The notes: generated by a model not told the origin, from the letters alone. 64,000 bases of DNA from Deinococcus metallilatus (GCF_004758605.1 NZ_CP038512.1:2270501-2334500), one strand, 5' to 3'; positions 11,843-29,458 are shown, counted from the first letter of the stretch. Numbers and translations: made by a program.

Positions 11843-12821
11843 AGTTGGGAGCGGCGCTGGGGGCAGGTTCGGCGGCCCGTTCCCGGACCTGCCCGGTCCC
11901 CTCCGACATCCGGGGTGTCCCGGCGCTCTGCATCACCGCCTGCATAAAGGCGCGGATGACGGGGAGGGCGGCGCGGTGCGGCAGCACGGCCAGCGCGAGG
12001 GGCCGCCGCAGGGGGTCCGGGAGCGGCAGGGCGACCAGGCCGGGGGGCAGCGGCAGCAGCGCCAGTTGCGGCATCACGGTGATGCCCAGGCCGTGCCCGA
12101 CCATTGAGAGCGTCACGCTGTCCTGCTCGATCTCGGTCACCTCGTTCACCGGCACGCCGTGCGCGGTCAGGGCCGCGCGGACGATCTGGTGACAGGGGTC
12201 ACGCTGGGGGGGCAGGATCAGCGGCCCGGCCAGCTCGGCCCAGGTGACCGGGTGCTGGCCGCGTGACGCGGGCGCCACGAACAGGTACTCGTCGGAGGGG
12301 AGGGGCAGGAGGCGCAGCCCCGGCGCGTCCTCGCCCACGATCAGCCCCACATCCACCTGGCCGGAGCGGATCGCCTGCTCGCCGCAGCACAGCTCCGCAT
12401 CGAGCACCGTCACGGTCACGCGCGGGTGCCGGACACGAAACGCGGCCAGGGCCGGGGGCAGCAGGTGGGTGGCGGTGGACCGCATGGACGCGACACGCAG
12501 CGTGCCCGAGAGCGTCCCTTCCTCCTGCGCGGCCAGCAGGGCGTCGGTCGCGGCCTGCACCGCGCTGCGCGCGTGGATCAGCGCCCGCGCCCCGGCCTCG
12601 GTCGGGACCGTCCCGGCGGACGTGCGGCGCAGCAGGGGGCGGCCTGCCAGCGCCTCCAGCCGCGCGACCGCCTCGCTCAGCGTGGACTGCGACACGCCCA
12701 GTTCCGCCGCCGCCTCCCCGAAGCCGCCCGCGTCGGCGACGGCGATCAGCGCCCGGAGCTGCGCCAGCGAAGGGGCCAGCGGGGGGGCCTGGACCGGGGA
12801 CAGCGGGGAGCGGTCAGCCAT
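11841..12821 (-). CDS. LysR-family transcriptional regulator
   Basis: This 326-residue regulator has an N-terminal winged HTH (LRALIAVADAGGFGEAAAELGVSQSTLSEAVARLEALAG, about residues 20-60) and a periplasmic-binding-protein-like effector domain (about 95-300). CCGEQAIRSGQVDVGLIVGE and VGHGLGITVMPQLAL are typical of the family; CHQIV and an EIEQDSV segment resemble CynR/CysB-like members, but the effector is not predictable. The start is set by a leaderless -10 (TACAAT). Its C-terminal Ala/Pro tail ends inside the end of a MITE-like repeat. No divergent metabolic target is adjacent; the nearest divergent gene is a short hypothetical. Confidence 0.92.
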   Translation of the reverse strand: MADRSPLSPVQAPPLAPSLAQLRALIAVADAGGFGEAAAELGVSQSTLSEAVARLEALAGRPLLRRTSAGTVPTEAGARALIHARSAVQAATDALLAAQEEGTLSGTLRVASMRSTATHLLPPALAAFRVRHPRVTVTVLDAELCCGEQAIRSGQVDVGLIVGEDAPGLRLLPLPSDEYLFVAPASRGQHPVTWAELAGPLILPPQRDPCHQIVRAALTAHGVPVNEVTEIEQDSVTLSMVGHGLGITVMPQLALLPLPPGLVALPLPDPLRRPLALAVLPHRAALPVIRAFMQAVMQSAGTPRMSEGTGQVRERAAEPAPSAAPN

Positions 12822-12828
12822 ACCTCCG

Positions 12829-12834
12829 ATTGTA
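12829..12834 (-). promoter_or_regulatory. -10 hexamer TACAAT of the LysR gene, leaderless
   Basis: TACAAT on the minus strand ends seven bases before the ATG at 12821. A GGAGG follows it immediately, too close to the ATG to serve as a ribosome binding site. Confidence 0.65.
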
Positions 12835-12951
12835 GTCCTGCGCCGGGGCCACTCCATCGGCTGACCCGATGCCCCGCCCCGCCCACGCCTCCCGCGCCCG
12901 ATGTCCTGTGAGGCCCCCCCAGGCGCACCCTGTGGGCAGAGGAGGTTGACC

Positions 12952-13245
12952 ATGACCCGTCTCCCATTTGCCCCCCTCCCCCCTTTCCCTCAGCCCACCC
13001 CGCGCGGCCCCGAGGTCTTCGGCACCCTGATGCTGGAGGTCATCACGCCGGACGGCGCGGTCACCGCCCCCCTCCTGGCCGACTGGGAGGTGCGCGCCTG
13101 GCCGGTGGCCCGGCTGGGTGACGCGACGCTGGAAGCCCGCCCGCGCCGCCCAAATCTGGACGCCGCCGACCTCGACCGCGACCTGCGCCGCGCCGGGTAC
13201 ACGCCGCTCGGCCCCTGGCGTGCTGGCCGCCGGAGCGCCCCATAG
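12952..13245 (+). CDS. Hypothetical protein, 97 residues
   Basis: I do not recognise the family. AGGAGG stands about seven bases before the ATG, so translation is well supported, unlike the leaderless neighbours. The protein is Pro-rich at its N-terminus (RLPFAPLPPFPQP), then has a compact predicted alpha/beta part (EVITPDGAVTAPLLADWEVRAWP) and a basic end. It has no Cys, signal peptide or membrane segment. It lies divergent to the LysR gene and could be its target, which is only inference from position. Confidence 0.65.
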   Translation: MTRLPFAPLPPFPQPTPRGPEVFGTLMLEVITPDGAVTAPLLADWEVRAWPVARLGDATLEARPRRPNLDAADLDRDLRRAGYTPLGPWRAGRRSAP

Positions 13246-13322
13246 GCAGGCGGCACCGGGTAAACCCGTGCGTCAGCTTCAGCTCATCTTCAGGTCGGGC
13301 GGCCATGCTCCCCTGAACCGTG

Positions 13323-14678
<1,356 letters not shown>

Positions 14679-14734
14679 GGCTGGACTGGCCCCCGCTTCC
14701 CGTACCATGCCTCCATGCCGGATGTTCTTTCCGA

Positions 14735-15045
14735 ATGCCGTCCGCCCCGGGGGAGCGCGTGAAACCCGCACAGGTGGAGGCGCAGCTCTCGCGGGTGCTG
14801 AGTGAGGCCATCGCGGGATTGCGTGACCCGCGCGTGCCACTGATCGTGACGGTCGAGCGTGTGGCGGTCACGCCCGACTACGGGCTGGCCAGGGTGTACG
14901 TGAGCGCGATGGGTGCGGACATGCCCGCCCTGCTGGACGCCCTGACTCATGCGCGCGGGCACCTGCAACGCGAGATCGCGGCGCACGTGCGGATGCGGCG
15001 CACGCCTACCCTGGAATTCCGCTCGGCCAGCGAGGGGGGCCTCCC

Positions 15046-15049
<4 letters not shown>
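14735..15049 (+). CDS. rbfA: Ribosome-binding factor A
   Basis: RbfA helps mature the 16S rRNA 5' end in the small subunit. The 104 residues show the family core: [47 protein letters not shown] and the C-terminal [20 protein letters not shown]. The ATG at 14735 lacks a good ribosome binding site. A GTG at 14759, nine codons later and preceded by GGGGGAG, would give [10 protein letters not shown], the usual beginning of the family, and may be the true start. The stop overlaps the following GTG by four bases. Confidence 0.9.
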
Positions 15050-15462
<413 letters not shown>

Positions 15463-15500
15463 ATTCCACACCCACCTCCTCCCCCTTCCCGCTAGACTGC

Positions 15501-15984
<484 letters not shown>

Positions 15985-16060
15985 AGCGGCGGGCGACCAG
16001 CATCCAGCCACCAGGGAAAACATGCGGGAGCTTCGGCGTCTTTTTGAAGGCTCCGGGTCG

Positions 16061-16105
16061 GGCTGTTCTGATTGAGGCTGTTCTCATCGAGGCTGTTCTC
16101 ATTGA
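16061..16105 (+). repeat. Three tandem 15-bp units before the M1 aminopeptidase gene
   Basis: The unit GGCTGTTCTSATYGA occurs three times in direct contact at 16061, 16076 and 16091, with one or two differences. It ends 15 bases before the GTG start and just before the AAGGGGG ribosome binding site. It may be a slippage-prone leader or a repeated protein site. Confidence 0.8.
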
Positions 16106-16120
16106 GGAAAGGGGGACAAG

Positions 16121-17578
<1,458 letters not shown>

Positions 17579-17631
17579 GCGGCGCGCCCACCACCGAACT
17601 TCTGCCTCGCCACACCACACTCACACTCTGA

Positions 17632-17646
17632 TATCGAATGCCGATA
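17632..17646. promoter_or_regulatory. Candidate PadR operator, TATCG-N5-CGATA
   Basis: A perfect 5-bp inverted repeat with a 5-base spacer lies 14-28 bases before the padR-like ATG at 17660. Its geometry suits a dimeric winged-helix repressor, suggesting that the PadR protein controls its own operon. This is inference from position and symmetry. Confidence 0.55.
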
Positions 17647-17659
17647 GTGGAGGCCGGGG

Positions 17660-17977
17660 ATGGACGTGAATCTGTTCAAGGGCAACCTGGACCTGATCCT
17701 GCTGAGCGTGCTGGAGCGGGAGGAAGGGTACGGGCTGGAAATCACCAAGCGGGTGGAGGCGCTGACGGAGGGGCACATCACCCTGAACGCGGGGAGCCTC
17801 TATCCGGCGCTGCACCGGCTGGAACGCGCGAGGTACCTCGCCGCGACGCTGACCACGCCGGGCCGGGGCGGGCCGCCGGTCAAGACCTACCGGCTGACGG
17901 AAGCGGGCCGGGCGGAGCTGCACCGCCGCCGCGAAGGGTATGCAGCCTTTGACCGCGCGCTGCGGAGCCTGTGGTGA
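17660..17977 (+). CDS. PadR-family transcriptional regulator
   Basis: This 105-residue winged-HTH repressor is of the short PadR-s2 type. Family features are LDLILLSVLEREEGYGLEITKRVE (helices 1-2), LNAGSLYPALHRLERARYL (recognition helix) and a wing with the conserved RGGPPVKTYRLTEAGRAEL. Such regulators often control membrane proteins encoded directly behind them, as here. The stop overlaps the next gene (GTGA). A short palindrome just upstream is a good operator. Confidence 0.93.
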   Translation: MDVNLFKGNLDLILLSVLEREEGYGLEITKRVEALTEGHITLNAGSLYPALHRLERARYLAATLTTPGRGGPPVKTYRLTEAGRAELHRRREGYAAFDRALRSLW

Positions 17978-18312
17978 CCCCGGACCTTCCCCCTGCCGTG
18001 ACGGCGTACCTGCGGGCCGCGACCCGCCTGCTGCCGCCCGGCACACGGCGCCCAGCGCAGGCCGAACTCCACGCGAACCTGCATCAGGCCATGCTGGACC
18101 ACCTGACCGCCGGAAAGGCTGAGCCGGACGCCTGGGCTGCCGCGCTGCGCGAGTTCGGCCCGGCCTGGGTGACGGCCCTGGGGCTGGCGCGCACGCACAC
18201 GCTGCCGCTGCTGTTGCGCTTGTTCCTGACGGCCGGGGTACTGGGCGGGGCCGCCTCCGCCTTGTGGACGCACAACCTCGCCGCGCCCCCAGCCCACGAG
18301 GTCCGCCCGTGA
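17974..18312 (+). CDS. Small membrane protein, PadR-operon type
   Basis: The 112 residues consist of a soluble helical N-terminal part (LPPAVTAYLRAATRLLPPGTRR...EPDAWAAALREFGPAW, about 1-65) and one or two hydrophobic segments near the C-terminus (TLPLLLRLFLTAGVLGGAASALW). The first part resembles the short cytoplasmic HAAS/permease-prefix domains usually found beside PadR regulators, though I cannot assign a family firmly. It is coupled at both ends by GTGA overlaps to padR and the signal peptidase gene. Confidence 0.75.
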   Translation: MTPDLPPAVTAYLRAATRLLPPGTRRPAQAELHANLHQAMLDHLTAGKAEPDAWAAALREFGPAWVTALGLARTHTLPLLLRLFLTAGVLGGAASALWTHNLAAPPAHEVRP

Positions 18313-19055
18313 AGACCAGGTTGCGCCAGCTCTGGCGCGAGTGGGGCTCCCCGGTCGTCTTCGCGCTGCTGGTCACGCAGTTTGGGGCGACCGCTGTCAA
18401 GGTGGACGGGGCCAGCATGATGCCCGCGCTGCGAAACGGCGAGTGGCTGGCGGTGCCCAAAGTGGAGGGCTGGGCGCACCGGGCGGGCCTCGGCACGTAC
18501 CAGCGGGGAGATGTGGTGGTGTTCAAGCCGCCCCGCGCCGCCGCCTCCGAATGGACGCACGACTACCGGGGCTTCCCCCTGCCCTGGGCCTACCGGCCAT
18601 ACCTCGTCAAACGGGTGGTGGCGCTGCCGGGTGACCGCGTGCGGATGAACCGGGGCGAGCTGTACGTCAATGGGCGGCGGGTGGATCAGGACTGGACCCT
18701 TCCCTTCTGGCAAGGGCTGTGCCTGGACCGGAACAGCGTTCTGGCGAACAGCGTGGCCTCGTCCCCAGTGCAGATGGAACAAGCGGAAATCACCGTCCCT
18801 GCCGAACACTACTTCGTGCTGGGCGACAACCGCAGTCCCGGCGGCAGTCTGGACAGCCGGGTGTTCGGCCCGGTCGGTGTGGGGGACATTGCCGGGCGGG
18901 CGCTGGCGAGCGTGTGGCCGCTGGCCGTGCCCGGGCAGGCCACCCCACCCTGCGACGGGCAGGCGCACCCGGAGCGGCGCGTGACCTTCGGGGGCAAGAC
19001 TCGCTGGAATCCGAGGATGCTCACGCCGCCTGCGGGGTTAAACGAGCTGCCGTAA
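18309..19055 (+). CDS. lepB: Type I signal peptidase
   Basis: This membrane serine protease cleaves signal peptides outside the membrane. The 248 residues contain one N-terminal membrane segment (PVVFALLVTQFGATAV), the catalytic Ser36 in VDGASMMPAL, the general base Lys101 in YLVKRVVALPGD, and the conserved GDNRSPGGSLDSRVFGPV box. The start is the GTG overlapping the previous stop. A long insert between the two catalytic regions (residues about 52-97) is common in this phylum. Being behind a PadR gene, this copy is probably conditionally expressed and may be an extra paralogue. Confidence 0.92.
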   Translation: MKTRLRQLWREWGSPVVFALLVTQFGATAVKVDGASMMPALRNGEWLAVPKVEGWAHRAGLGTYQRGDVVVFKPPRAAASEWTHDYRGFPLPWAYRPYLVKRVVALPGDRVRMNRGELYVNGRRVDQDWTLPFWQGLCLDRNSVLANSVASSPVQMEQAEITVPAEHYFVLGDNRSPGGSLDSRVFGPVGVGDIAGRALASVWPLAVPGQATPPCDGQAHPERRVTFGGKTRWNPRMLTPPAGLNELP

Positions 19056-19101
19056 GAACCGCTCCCCCTTTCGGCGGACGCTCGGCCCCGCCCCAAGCGC
19101 C

Positions 19102-19107
19102 TACCCT
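19102..19107 (+). promoter_or_regulatory. -10 hexamer TACCCT of the two-component operon, leaderless
   Basis: TACCCT ends six bases before the ATG at 19114 of the histidine kinase gene. Confidence 0.65.
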
Positions 19108-19113
19108 GCGGGC

Positions 19114-22519
<3,406 letters not shown>

Positions 22520-22559
22520 ACCTTTCGCTCAGGCCCAGATGTAAGCCGAGTTCGTAGAG

Positions 22560-24296
22560 CTAGAGCCGCGCCCCCACCGCCTGAAGCTCCGCATACACGC
22601 CCCCGCGCCGCATCAGCTCGTCGTGCGTGCCCTGCTCGGAAATCCCGTCCTCCGTCATTACGACAATGCGCCCCGCATTCCGCACGGTGCTGAGGCGGTG
22701 GGCGATCACCAGGGTGGTGCGGCGCTGGGCGAGGCGTTCCAGCGACTGCTGCACCAGCCGCTCGGAGTCGTTGTCCAAGGCGCTCGTCGCCTCGTCGAAG
22801 ATCAGGATGGGTGGGTCTTTCAGAAACACCCGCGCGATGCTTAGGCGCTGCTTCTGCCCGCCAGAAAGCTTGACGCCGCGCTGGCCGATGTCCGTACCGT
22901 ACCCCTGCGGCAGGGCCATGATGAAGTCGTGTGCCCCGGCCTGCCGCGCGGCCTCGATCACCTCGCCGGTGCTGGCGTCAGGCCTCCCGTACAGGATATT
23001 TTCCAGGACCGTGCCGGAAAACAGGTACACGTCCTGCTGCACCACGCCGATGTTGCGCCGCAATGAGGTGAGCGTGACCTCATCGACCGGCACACCGTCC
23101 ACCAGAAGTTGGCCGCTCGTGACCTCGTAAAAACGGGGGATCAGCGCACAGAGGGTGCTTTTGCCCACGCCCGACGCGCCGACGAGGGCCACGAACTCTC
23201 CCGCCGCGATGGTCAGGTTGATGTTCCGCAGCACGGGCACGGGGCTGGACGGGTACTGAAAGCGGACCTGCCGAAACTCCACGTCCCCGCGCACCCCCTT
23301 CAATTCCAGCGCACCCGGGGCGTCCGTGATATCCGGCTGCACCGCCATCAATTCCTGGAACCGCTGGAAGCCAGTCACGCCCTCCTGAAGCAGCCGCGCG
23401 ATGTTCACGAAGCGGCGAATGGGTTCCATCAGAATGCCCACGCACAGCAGGTACGTGACGAGTTCGTCCAGCCGCAACTGGCCGCGCAGGATGGTCAGGC
23501 CGCCGAACACCAGCACGGCGACCGTCATCAGTTGTGTGAAGGCCACCATGCCCTGATAGAAGTACGCCTCGGCGTGATAGCCCGCGCGACGGCTGTCCAC
23601 GAAACGCCCGTTCTCGGCATCGAAGCGCCGCTGCTCGGTCCCCTCGCCCGTGAACGACTGCACCACGCGGATGCCCGCCAGGGTATCCTCGACCTGCGCG
23701 TTCACGTCGCCTATGCGCCGCCGACTCTGCAACATCGCCCGGTTGAGGCGCATGTTGAAAAACACGGTGTACGCTGCCATGAACGGCAGAAAACAGAACA
23801 GCAGCAGCGTGAGCCGGGGATTCAGGTTCAGCAGGACCCCGAACACGCCCCCGAACAGCAACAGCGCGATGAACAGGTCCTCGGGGCCGTGGTGGGCCAG
23901 TTCGCCTACGTCGTACAGGTCGTTCGTGACCCGGCTCATCAGTTGCCCGGTCCGGTGCGAGTCGTAGAACCCGAATGGCAACCTTTGCAGGTGCGCGAAC
24001 AGGTCCCGCCGCATATCCCGCTCGATGTAGGTGCCCATCATGTGGCCCTGGTAGTCCACATAGGTGTTGGCGGCGATCTGCACAGCGAGCAGCACCAGCA
24101 TGAACGCGCCGACGCGCATCAGCTCAGGCAGCGCCTCGGGGCTGGACCCGTGCAGCACCGTGCGCGTGACGTATCCGGCGCACAGTGGATAAATGAGGGT
24201 AATGCCCGCCACGACCAGCGCGCAGAGCAGGTCCAGAATCAGGGTACGGCGATAGGGGCGGTAGTAGGACAGAAAAAGGCGCAGGGAAAACTTCAA
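22560..24296 (-). CDS. ABC exporter, permease fused to ATPase (MsbA/MDR-like)
   Basis: This 578-residue half-transporter works as a homodimer exporting lipids or drugs. Six membrane segments occupy about residues 15-310. The ATPase domain has Walker A GASGVGKST, Q-loop region NIGVVQQDVYLFSG, signature LSGGQKQR, Walker B PILIFDEATSALD and the H-loop IAHRLST. The start is TTG (frame MKFSLRLFLSYYRPYRRT) with GGAG ten bases upstream; no ATG or GTG fits better. A 34-residue ORF with a strong ribosome binding site precedes it by 75 bases and may act as a leader. Confidence 0.93.
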   Translation of the reverse strand: MKFSLRLFLSYYRPYRRTLILDLLCALVVAGITLIYPLCAGYVTRTVLHGSSPEALPELMRVGAFMLVLLAVQIAANTYVDYQGHMMGTYIERDMRRDLFAHLQRLPFGFYDSHRTGQLMSRVTNDLYDVGELAHHGPEDLFIALLLFGGVFGVLLNLNPRLTLLLFCFLPFMAAYTVFFNMRLNRAMLQSRRRIGDVNAQVEDTLAGIRVVQSFTGEGTEQRRFDAENGRFVDSRRAGYHAEAYFYQGMVAFTQLMTVAVLVFGGLTILRGQLRLDELVTYLLCVGILMEPIRRFVNIARLLQEGVTGFQRFQELMAVQPDITDAPGALELKGVRGDVEFRQVRFQYPSSPVPVLRNINLTIAAGEFVALVGASGVGKSTLCALIPRFYEVTSGQLLVDGVPVDEVTLTSLRRNIGVVQQDVYLFSGTVLENILYGRPDASTGEVIEAARQAGAHDFIMALPQGYGTDIGQRGVKLSGGQKQRLSIARVFLKDPPILIFDEATSALDNDSERLVQQSLERLAQRRTTLVIAHRLSTVRNAGRIVVMTEDGISEQGTHDELMRRGGVYAELQAVGARL

Positions 24297-24371
24297 AACG
24301 GGTGTCTCCGGGTGGGACAGAAGGCCGACGCCCAGTGCTGCCCAGCCGGAAAGACCTGCAATGCTGCCCGC

Positions 24372-24476
24372 TTACGGGAACAGCAAGTGCCTCCAGGAAA
24401 ACTGGCCGCATACAACGTCGACACCTCCGTGGAAGGGCGCGGGGTGGGGCTGGACAGTGCGGCGAGCTTGAGGCAT
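24372..24476 (-). CDS. Candidate 34-residue leader peptide upstream of ABC exporter
   Basis: AAGGAG stands seven bases before an ATG, a stronger ribosome binding site than the exporter gene itself has. The predicted peptide begins MPQARRTVQPHPAPF and ends FSWRHLLFP; it is basic with several His, Pro and Arg residues and no membrane segment. It lies alone in an otherwise empty 359-base leader. It could couple translation or attenuation to exporter expression. No homologue is recognised, so real translation is uncertain. Confidence 0.4.
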   Translation of the reverse strand: MPQARRTVQPHPAPFHGGVDVVCGQFSWRHLLFP

Positions 24477-24588
24477 GGGAAAACTCCTTGGGAAATCTGG
24501 GATGTTGCCCGCAGGGTAAGCGAACGGCGGCGGGGTTGCCCATAGGCGGGGTGGCCTAGCGGAGCAGGTCAGAAGGCTTAGGTCTGCT

Positions 24589-24616
24589 CCTGCCCCTTGA
24601 TCCAGAGGAAAGGGCA
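24589..24616 (-). terminator. Hairpin after hemQ
   Basis: CTGCCCTTT and AAGGGGCAG form a nine-pair stem (one G-U) some 40 bases after the hemQ stop. There is no clear U-run, so termination strength is doubtful. Confidence 0.4.
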
Positions 24617-24655
24617 GAAAGCCACTCCCGGCCCCCCACCCTTTTCTCTTCGCCC

Positions 24656-26499
<1,844 letters not shown>

Positions 26500-26687
26500 G
26501 CCCGTACTATTTCACCGGCCCCGGGGGACAATGCACCCCGAACGAGCGGTCAGGGGCGGGGGCCGGACAGCACGCTCCGGAAGGTGTCCCTATGCATTCC
26601 CCGACAAGGTCCGGCTTTTCGGGAAGCTGCGCGAGGTTCGTCCAGCCGGGCTTTTCCGAATTTTCTCCCAGTTGTCGAATGCATCAT

Positions 26688-26750
26688 TTGACTTCGGCTG
26701 TATTCCACGCTATCTTTTTCTTATCACCGCCCGAGGAGGCGGCTTTTTTT
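26688..26750 (+). promoter_or_regulatory. Orphan promoter followed by an intrinsic terminator
   Basis: On the plus strand TTGACT (26688-26693), a 17-base spacer and TATCTT (26711-26716) make a consensus-like promoter. Within about ten bases of the expected start comes the hairpin CCGCC-CGAGGA-GGCGG (26727-26742) and seven Ts. No plus-strand gene uses either signal; the ADC-like gene ends on the other strand at 26749. It would give an RNA of about 30 bases unless read-through makes an antisense RNA. Confidence 0.45.
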
Positions 26751-27333
26751 ATGCCCGTTTCGGCACGGGAAACACCAGGCGGAAGTCCGGCACGCCCAGC
26801 GTCAGGCGCGGACGGAGATGACTCAGGGCCGGATAGAGCCCGTCCGCGTGCAGAACCGTCAGGTGGGCCAGGGTGACATGTCCGCTCGCGCCCACCCGTG
26901 TGAGCTTCCAGGCCTCCTCCTCCTCCAGCGGCGGCTGCGCCAGCGTTCGCAGGGCGGTGGGAATCAGGGCCGTCGTGACCGGGAGGCGCAGGCCGCCCGG
27001 GCGGAAGGTCAGGTGAGCCACCTCCCGCCCGTCCTCCCCGGTCACGCGCACCTCGTCTCCCCTCCACTCGAAGTGCGCGAGCCGCTTGGGCAGGCCCCAG
27101 TTACGCCGTCCCCACACCACGCTCTCCGGCGTACTCACCACGATGGAACGGACACGCGGGCGCCGCCCGGCGGGACTGGCCCGGCCCGCCTCCACCCACA
27201 GCAGTTCGTCGTAGGGACCGACGGGCGACGTGGCGTACCGGAGCAGCATCAGCGCGCCCAGGAGGGCGGCGGGAGCGGGGACGTAAACGGCGATCAGGCC
27301 CTGTCCGGTGAGCGTCCAGGGGGGCGGGGGCAT
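26749..27333 (-). CDS. Acetoacetate decarboxylase-fold protein
   Basis: The 194 residues match the ADC superfamily: an opening hydrophobic strand, ATSPVGPYDELLWVEAG, VSTPESVVWGRRNWGLPKRLAHFEW and late VGVPDFRL-like LTLGVPDFRLVFPVP. The lysine of NWGLPK is at the place expected for the family. Whether it decarboxylates acetoacetate or another keto acid is open; many family members are uncharacterised. The gene is divergent from a VOC gene with only 30 bases between start codons, and both appear leaderless. Confidence 0.75.
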   Translation of the reverse strand: MPPPPWTLTGQGLIAVYVPAPAALLGALMLLRYATSPVGPYDELLWVEAGRASPAGRRPRVRSIVVSTPESVVWGRRNWGLPKRLAHFEWRGDEVRVTGEDGREVAHLTFRPGGLRLPVTTALIPTALRTLAQPPLEEEEAWKLTRVGASGHVTLAHLTVLHADGLYPALSHLRPRLTLGVPDFRLVFPVPKRA

Positions 27334-27339
27334 AGGCCC

Positions 27340-27345
27340 AGGCTA
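27340..27345 (-). promoter_or_regulatory. -10 hexamer TAGCCT of the ADC-like gene, leaderless
   Basis: TAGCCT on the minus strand ends six bases before the ATG at 27333. It lies only five bases from the -10 of the divergent VOC gene. Confidence 0.6.
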
Positions 27346-27350
27346 CGCGC

Positions 27351-27356
27351 TACCCT
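27351..27356 (+). promoter_or_regulatory. -10 hexamer TACCCT of the VOC gene, leaderless
   Basis: TACCCT ends seven bases before the ATG at 27364. The matching -35 would fall on the first codon of the divergent ADC-like gene. Confidence 0.6.
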
Positions 27357-27363
27357 CGCCCTG

Positions 27364-27747
27364 ATGCTGAAGCACGTGTCCTTCCTGACGGGCGACCTGC
27401 GGGCCGCTCTCGACTTTTACACCCGGCTGGGCGGCGTGGTCGAAAAGGAGTTGACGACCGCCGAGGGCTTCCGGAGGGGCGTGATCCGCCTGGGCGAAGG
27501 CCGCCTGCAATTCTTCGAGATTCCCGGCGAGGGGCCCACTCCGCACTCCCACTGGGCCGAACACGTCGCCCTGCACGTCCCCGACCTCCGCGCCCTCCTC
27601 CCCGAGCTGCGCGCGGCGGGCGTGGCCGTCACCCGCGACCTCCAGACCAGCCCCGGCGGACGCGACATGGCCTTCGTGCTGGACCCGGACGGACGGCAGG
27701 TGGAATTGCTGGAGAGAGTCTTGTCGCTTGTCGCTTGTGGCATGTAG
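27364..27747 (+). CDS. VOC-family protein (glyoxalase/dioxygenase fold)
   Basis: This 127-residue protein is one vicinal-oxygen-chelate module pair. The pattern LKHVSFLTGDLRAALDFYTRLGG, the metal-ligand region HVALHVPDL and the closing AFVLDPDGRQVELLE are typical. The metal-binding His and Glu are in place, so an enzymatic role (lyase, isomerase or thiol transfer) is possible, but the substrate is unknown. The start is fixed by a leaderless -10. Its stop codon lies within a long perfect palindrome that probably ends transcription. Confidence 0.88.
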   Translation: MLKHVSFLTGDLRAALDFYTRLGGVVEKELTTAEGFRRGVIRLGEGRLQFFEIPGEGPTPHSHWAEHVALHVPDLRALLPELRAAGVAVTRDLQTSPGGRDMAFVLDPDGRQVELLERVLSLVACGM

Positions 27748-27779
27748 AGGCGGAAGCTCTGGCCAGAGCTTCCGCCTCT
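27746..27779. terminator. Perfect 34-bp palindrome, bidirectional terminator
   Basis: AGAGGCGGAAGCTCTGG and its exact complement CCAGAGCTTCCGCCTCT meet without spacer, overlapping the VOC stop codon. The next gene (AI-2E permease) converges from the right, so one hairpin can serve both. There is no long U-run. Confidence 0.6.
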
Positions 27780-27809
27780 CTACGTGCTACAGGCCAAACG
27801 CCACAAGCC

Positions 27810-28925
<1,116 letters not shown>

Positions 28926-28931
28926 CCGTGC

Positions 28932-28937
28932 ATCATA
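28932..28937 (-). promoter_or_regulatory. -10 hexamer TATGAT of the AI-2E permease gene, leaderless
   Basis: TATGAT on the minus strand ends six bases before the GTG at 28925. Confidence 0.65.
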
Positions 28938-29041
28938 CGGAGCCAGCAGAAGGCGCGGTCCTCCCGCAGGCGCGTTCAACCAGGAACACAAAGGAAATCG
29001 CAAGGAAGGGACGGCCGCTCTGGACGCCACCCGCTCTGGGG

Positions 29042-29416
29042 CAGGGCAACCGCAAAGTCGCTAGCTCTGCGAGTCCTGCCCTGGGGGCCACCTCCCCTCA
29101 AGACGCTTGATGTGCATTACAGGGCTGGCGGATAGGAGGAGCAGGAGGGTTTTCCTCGTCTGGCACGAGGGTGAGCTTCGCACGCCACCCCCCTCCCCAG
29201 CCTTCTGCAAGCAGCTCTACGAGTCCCCCGCAAGGGGGAGGGAGAAAAAACCCCGCCAAACCAACAATTTCTATTGCACGTCAAGCGTTGAGAGAGGAGG
29301 CAACAGTTGGAGGGCAAATGCCGTCCCTGGCTCCCCTTGAGGGGAGCTGTCAGCGCATCTGACTGAGGGGTTAACCGGGACGAGCAATTCCAAAACCAGC
29401 CTTGGCGGTTGCCCTG
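29042..29416. repeat. Composite noncoding repeat, copy 2 (375 bp), inverted
   Basis: The ends CAGGGCAACCGC and GCGGTTGCCCTG are a perfect 12-bp inverted repeat. The whole copy is the reverse complement of copy 3 at 61330-61733: its left end carries CAAAGTCG, CTCTGCGAGTCC and CCTCCCCTCAAGACGCTTGATG, and its right end the arm with CTGACTGAGGGGTTAACCGG. It lies between the AI-2E permease promoter and the cysS leader. Confidence 0.85.
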
Positions 29417-29458
29417 CACTCTGCGGCCACAGCACCGTTCCTCACGCCCCGGCTCTGC

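Larger units (their letters stand above)
24297..24655 (-). other. Leader region between hemQ and the ABC exporter gene
   Basis: The 359 bases hold, reading on the minus strand, a hairpin after hemQ (24589-24616), a possible -10 AGGGTA/TACCCT (24513-24518), a small ORF (24372-24476) and 75 bases of leader with several short hairpins before the exporter TTG. Confidence 0.6.

Noticed and set aside
26750..26876. Plus-strand ORF starting ATG at 26751 behind AGGAGG
   Set aside because: The AGGAGG belongs to the terminator hairpin and the product is antisense to the ADC-like gene with no similarity.
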